NCBI RefSeq assembly: GCF_022662375.1
Contig: NZ_JAKNQL010000003.1
Coordinates: forward strand, 124,001 to 188,000
Reading direction: 5' to 3'
DNA length: 64,000 nucleotides
Source of the DNA: Pseudomonas sp. CROZ-RG-20F-R04-15
GTDB taxonomy: Bacteria > Pseudomonadota > Gammaproteobacteria > Pseudomonadales > Pseudomonadaceae
In this document: positions 62,830-64,000 of the stretch, in pieces
Position numbering within the stretch: position 1 is the stretch's first letter
How the letters are laid out: every line of letters starts with the position of its first letter
Notes under the pieces: generated by a model
Databases searched by the model: none
The model's input: only the letters and a program-made list of their open reading frames with translations
Told to the model about the DNA's origin: nothing
Made by a program: the position numbers and the translations under genes

Positions 62830-62868
62830 AAAAAAAGCAGAAACCGTTTAACCGGTTTCTGCTTTTTT
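62830..62868. terminator. Bidirectional terminator
   Basis: AAAAAGCAGAAACCG and CGGTTTCTGCTTTTT form a long stem with A and T tracts on the two sides. It lies between the Rrf2 gene and the convergent lipoprotein gene. Confidence 0.95.
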
Positions 62869-62884
62869 GCTTCTGACGAAATGC

Positions 62885-63220
62885 TTACAGGCAGTCACGT
62901 ACCGATTGGCGCAACGAACCGGACTTCGCCCACGGCGGCCCCTGATACAACGAAACCCGGCTGCCGTCCTTGTACTTGACGATATCGAGAATCTCATCGG
63001 CCGTGATGATGCTTGGCGCGGTGATACGGTAGCCGTTGGAAATCGACGTCTGCGAAGTCTTGGCCACATCCTTCTGCCACAACGGTAATAAACACGCAGC
63101 ATAGTCCTTGGGCGACTTGGTACTGGTCTTGCTGATATTCGGCTCACCCGGCACCAGCGAGGCCGGCAACGAGCAACCTGCCAACATGACCAACGCCAGA
63201 CTCCCGATCCATATCCGCAT
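62885..63220 (-). CDS. Small lipoprotein of unknown function
   Basis: A 111-residue protein. The signal peptide ends in a lipobox (VMLAGC at ~11-16). The mature part has four cysteines or fewer and no recognised domain (SPKDYAACLLPLWQKDVA is a conserved-looking segment). ATG at 63220. Probably a membrane-anchored periplasmic protein common in Pseudomonas. Confidence 0.85.
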   Translation of the reverse strand: MRIWIGSLALVMLAGCSLPASLVPGEPNISKTSTKSPKDYAACLLPLWQKDVAKTSQTSISNGYRITAPSIITADEILDIVKYKDGSRVSLYQGPPWAKSGSLRQSVRDCL

Positions 63221-63404
63221 GGTGTATTCCTGATCTGAAAAAAGTGAATGTAGCGTGTAAGCGGCTCTACATCCATCGTGGCACTGCGCCCTTGGCGCAA
63301 TCTGCACAACTTTTCACAACCGCTGGGCGTACTGACGAATGCGCTTTGTCCATCGCCTGAAAATGCGACTACTCTTTTCTACCGAGAATGTTCTGGAGGT
63401 GATC

Positions 63405-63644
63405 ATGCGGCTCAATGAATACGAACACGAACTTCAACGCGACCTGCAAAGCGTCGCATCGGACTTGCGATGGTCGGCGGTCGACCTGAAACGTATCGCC
63501 GAACAACTGCGCAAATCCGGCAACGAGGCGGATGCGCAAACCGTGCTGAGATCCTGCGAGGTGCTGCAAAGCGATGAAGAGCGGTTGCAGTTGTATGCCA
63601 AGGAAGTGAAAGCCCGCGCCATCAGCCGAACCAAGGTCCACTGA
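63405..63644 (+). CDS. 79-residue helical protein
   Basis: The ATG at 63405 has the excellent TGGAGGTGATC site upstream. The protein is charged and almost all alpha-helical (LNEYEHELQRDLQSVASDLR and SCEVLQSDEERLQLYAKEV), likely a coiled coil. I recognise no family. Confidence 0.8.
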   Translation: MRLNEYEHELQRDLQSVASDLRWSAVDLKRIAEQLRKSGNEADAQTVLRSCEVLQSDEERLQLYAKEVKARAISRTKVH

Positions 63645-63669
63645 GACCTGCATCCCTTCCCCCAAACAA

Positions 63670-63697
63670 AAGCCCCGACAAGTGCCGGGGCTCTTTC
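63670..63697 (+). terminator. Terminator
   Basis: AAGCCCCGACA and GTGCCGGGGCTCTTT form a GC-rich stem with a following T-rich tract. It lies 25 bases after the helical protein gene and could also serve the convergent gene at 63713. Confidence 0.88.
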
Positions 63698-63712
63698 ATT
63701 GCAGCCGTTCAG

Positions 63713-63910
63713 TCAGTGGCTTTTGTGACTTTGCGTGCGCGTCGAGCGTTTTTTGTAGCCGGGCAGTGCGGCGGCATAGGCCAGCGCTTCCTCCCGGCTA
63801 CCAAACGACGCCAGCCGATCGCCCTGGGTGCAAACCCGCCATGGGCCATTGTTCACGCTAAGCACGTCATAGCCGTTCATGTGCATCTTGTTCAACATCG
63901 GCATGCTCAT
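63713..63910 (-). CDS. Small hypothetical protein (DUF2188-like)
   Basis: A 65-residue protein from the ATG at 63910, which has GGAGGTG 6 bases upstream; an ATG 12 bases further up lacks a site. Segments NNGPWRVCTQGDRLASF and SREEALAYAAALPG resemble small DUF2188-like proteins that combine a beta-hairpin with a helix. The basic tail RSTRTQSHKSH is unusual. Function unknown. Confidence 0.7.
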   Translation of the reverse strand: MSMPMLNKMHMNGYDVLSVNNGPWRVCTQGDRLASFGSREEALAYAAALPGYKKRSTRTQSHKSH

Positions 63911-64000
63911 GGACACCTCCATTTTCGCTAACGGTCAGATCCAGCTTCACGCTTTTACCTTACACCCTCATCCACGCGAATGGCCGACCGGGTGTCGCCA

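Overview
The window looks like chromosomal DNA of a Pseudomonas of the fluorescens group. It is GC-rich and carries the GTGGGAGCGAGC-type REP palindromes of that group. The arylesterase at 19075-19893 closely matches the known P. fluorescens enzyme as I remember it. There are no rRNA or tRNA genes, no CRISPR array, no intact transposase and no phage genes.

Region 1 (1-18430, mostly minus strand) is a two-partner secretion locus of the contact-dependent inhibition (CDI) type. A TpsB/CdiB-like transporter (17179-15473) precedes a 3475-residue TpsA/CdiA-like exoprotein (15448-5021). The exoprotein ends in a hydrophobic tail and overlaps by one base a small three-helix membrane protein, its probable immunity partner (5021-4719). 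Then come a displaced toxin tail with a second membrane immunity-like protein, an acidic immunity-like gene with a probable frameshift, and an exported Sel1-like protein. Copies of a ~48-bp palindrome separate most of these modules. A second exoprotein gene with a near-identical 5' end starts at 2169 and leaves the window at base 1. The same promoter/operator block precedes tpsB, the second tpsA and a pair of lipoprotein genes (18342-17335).

Region 2 (18.4-23.7 kb) holds an HxlR regulator, the arylesterase, a COG4705 membrane protein, a lipoprotein, an OmpR/EnvZ-type two-component pair and an 88-residue FecR N-domain protein.

Region 3 (23.9-41.9 kb) is catabolic and housekeeping. It contains a flavin monooxygenase/Rid/DUF1028/M20 deacylase operon with a LysR regulator and an NCS1 permease, a GST, a double-TOBE molybdate-binding protein, an AIG2-like protein, an M24 peptidase-like protein, an aldehyde dehydrogenase, an acyltransferase-like membrane protein, a split PqiA pair and a YdiJ-type FAD/Fe-S dehydrogenase.

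Region 4 (42.0-60.5 kb) holds three carbon-source units, each with LysR regulators: glucarate dehydratase-like plus MFS; GMC oxidoreductase, MR/MLE dehydratase, MFS and AldA-like dehydrogenase with a divergent porin; and a formaldehyde-activating-enzyme homologue with aldo/keto reductase, aldehyde dehydrogenase and MFS.

Region 5 (60.7-64 kb) holds a type II NADH dehydrogenase-like flavoprotein divergent from an Rrf2 regulator, and small lipoprotein, coiled-coil and hypothetical genes.

The strongest candidate for a new system is region 1: a CDI locus with membrane-acting effector/immunity modules punctuated by palindromes, a switchable second exoprotein gene, and a shared operator that ties two lipoproteins to it.
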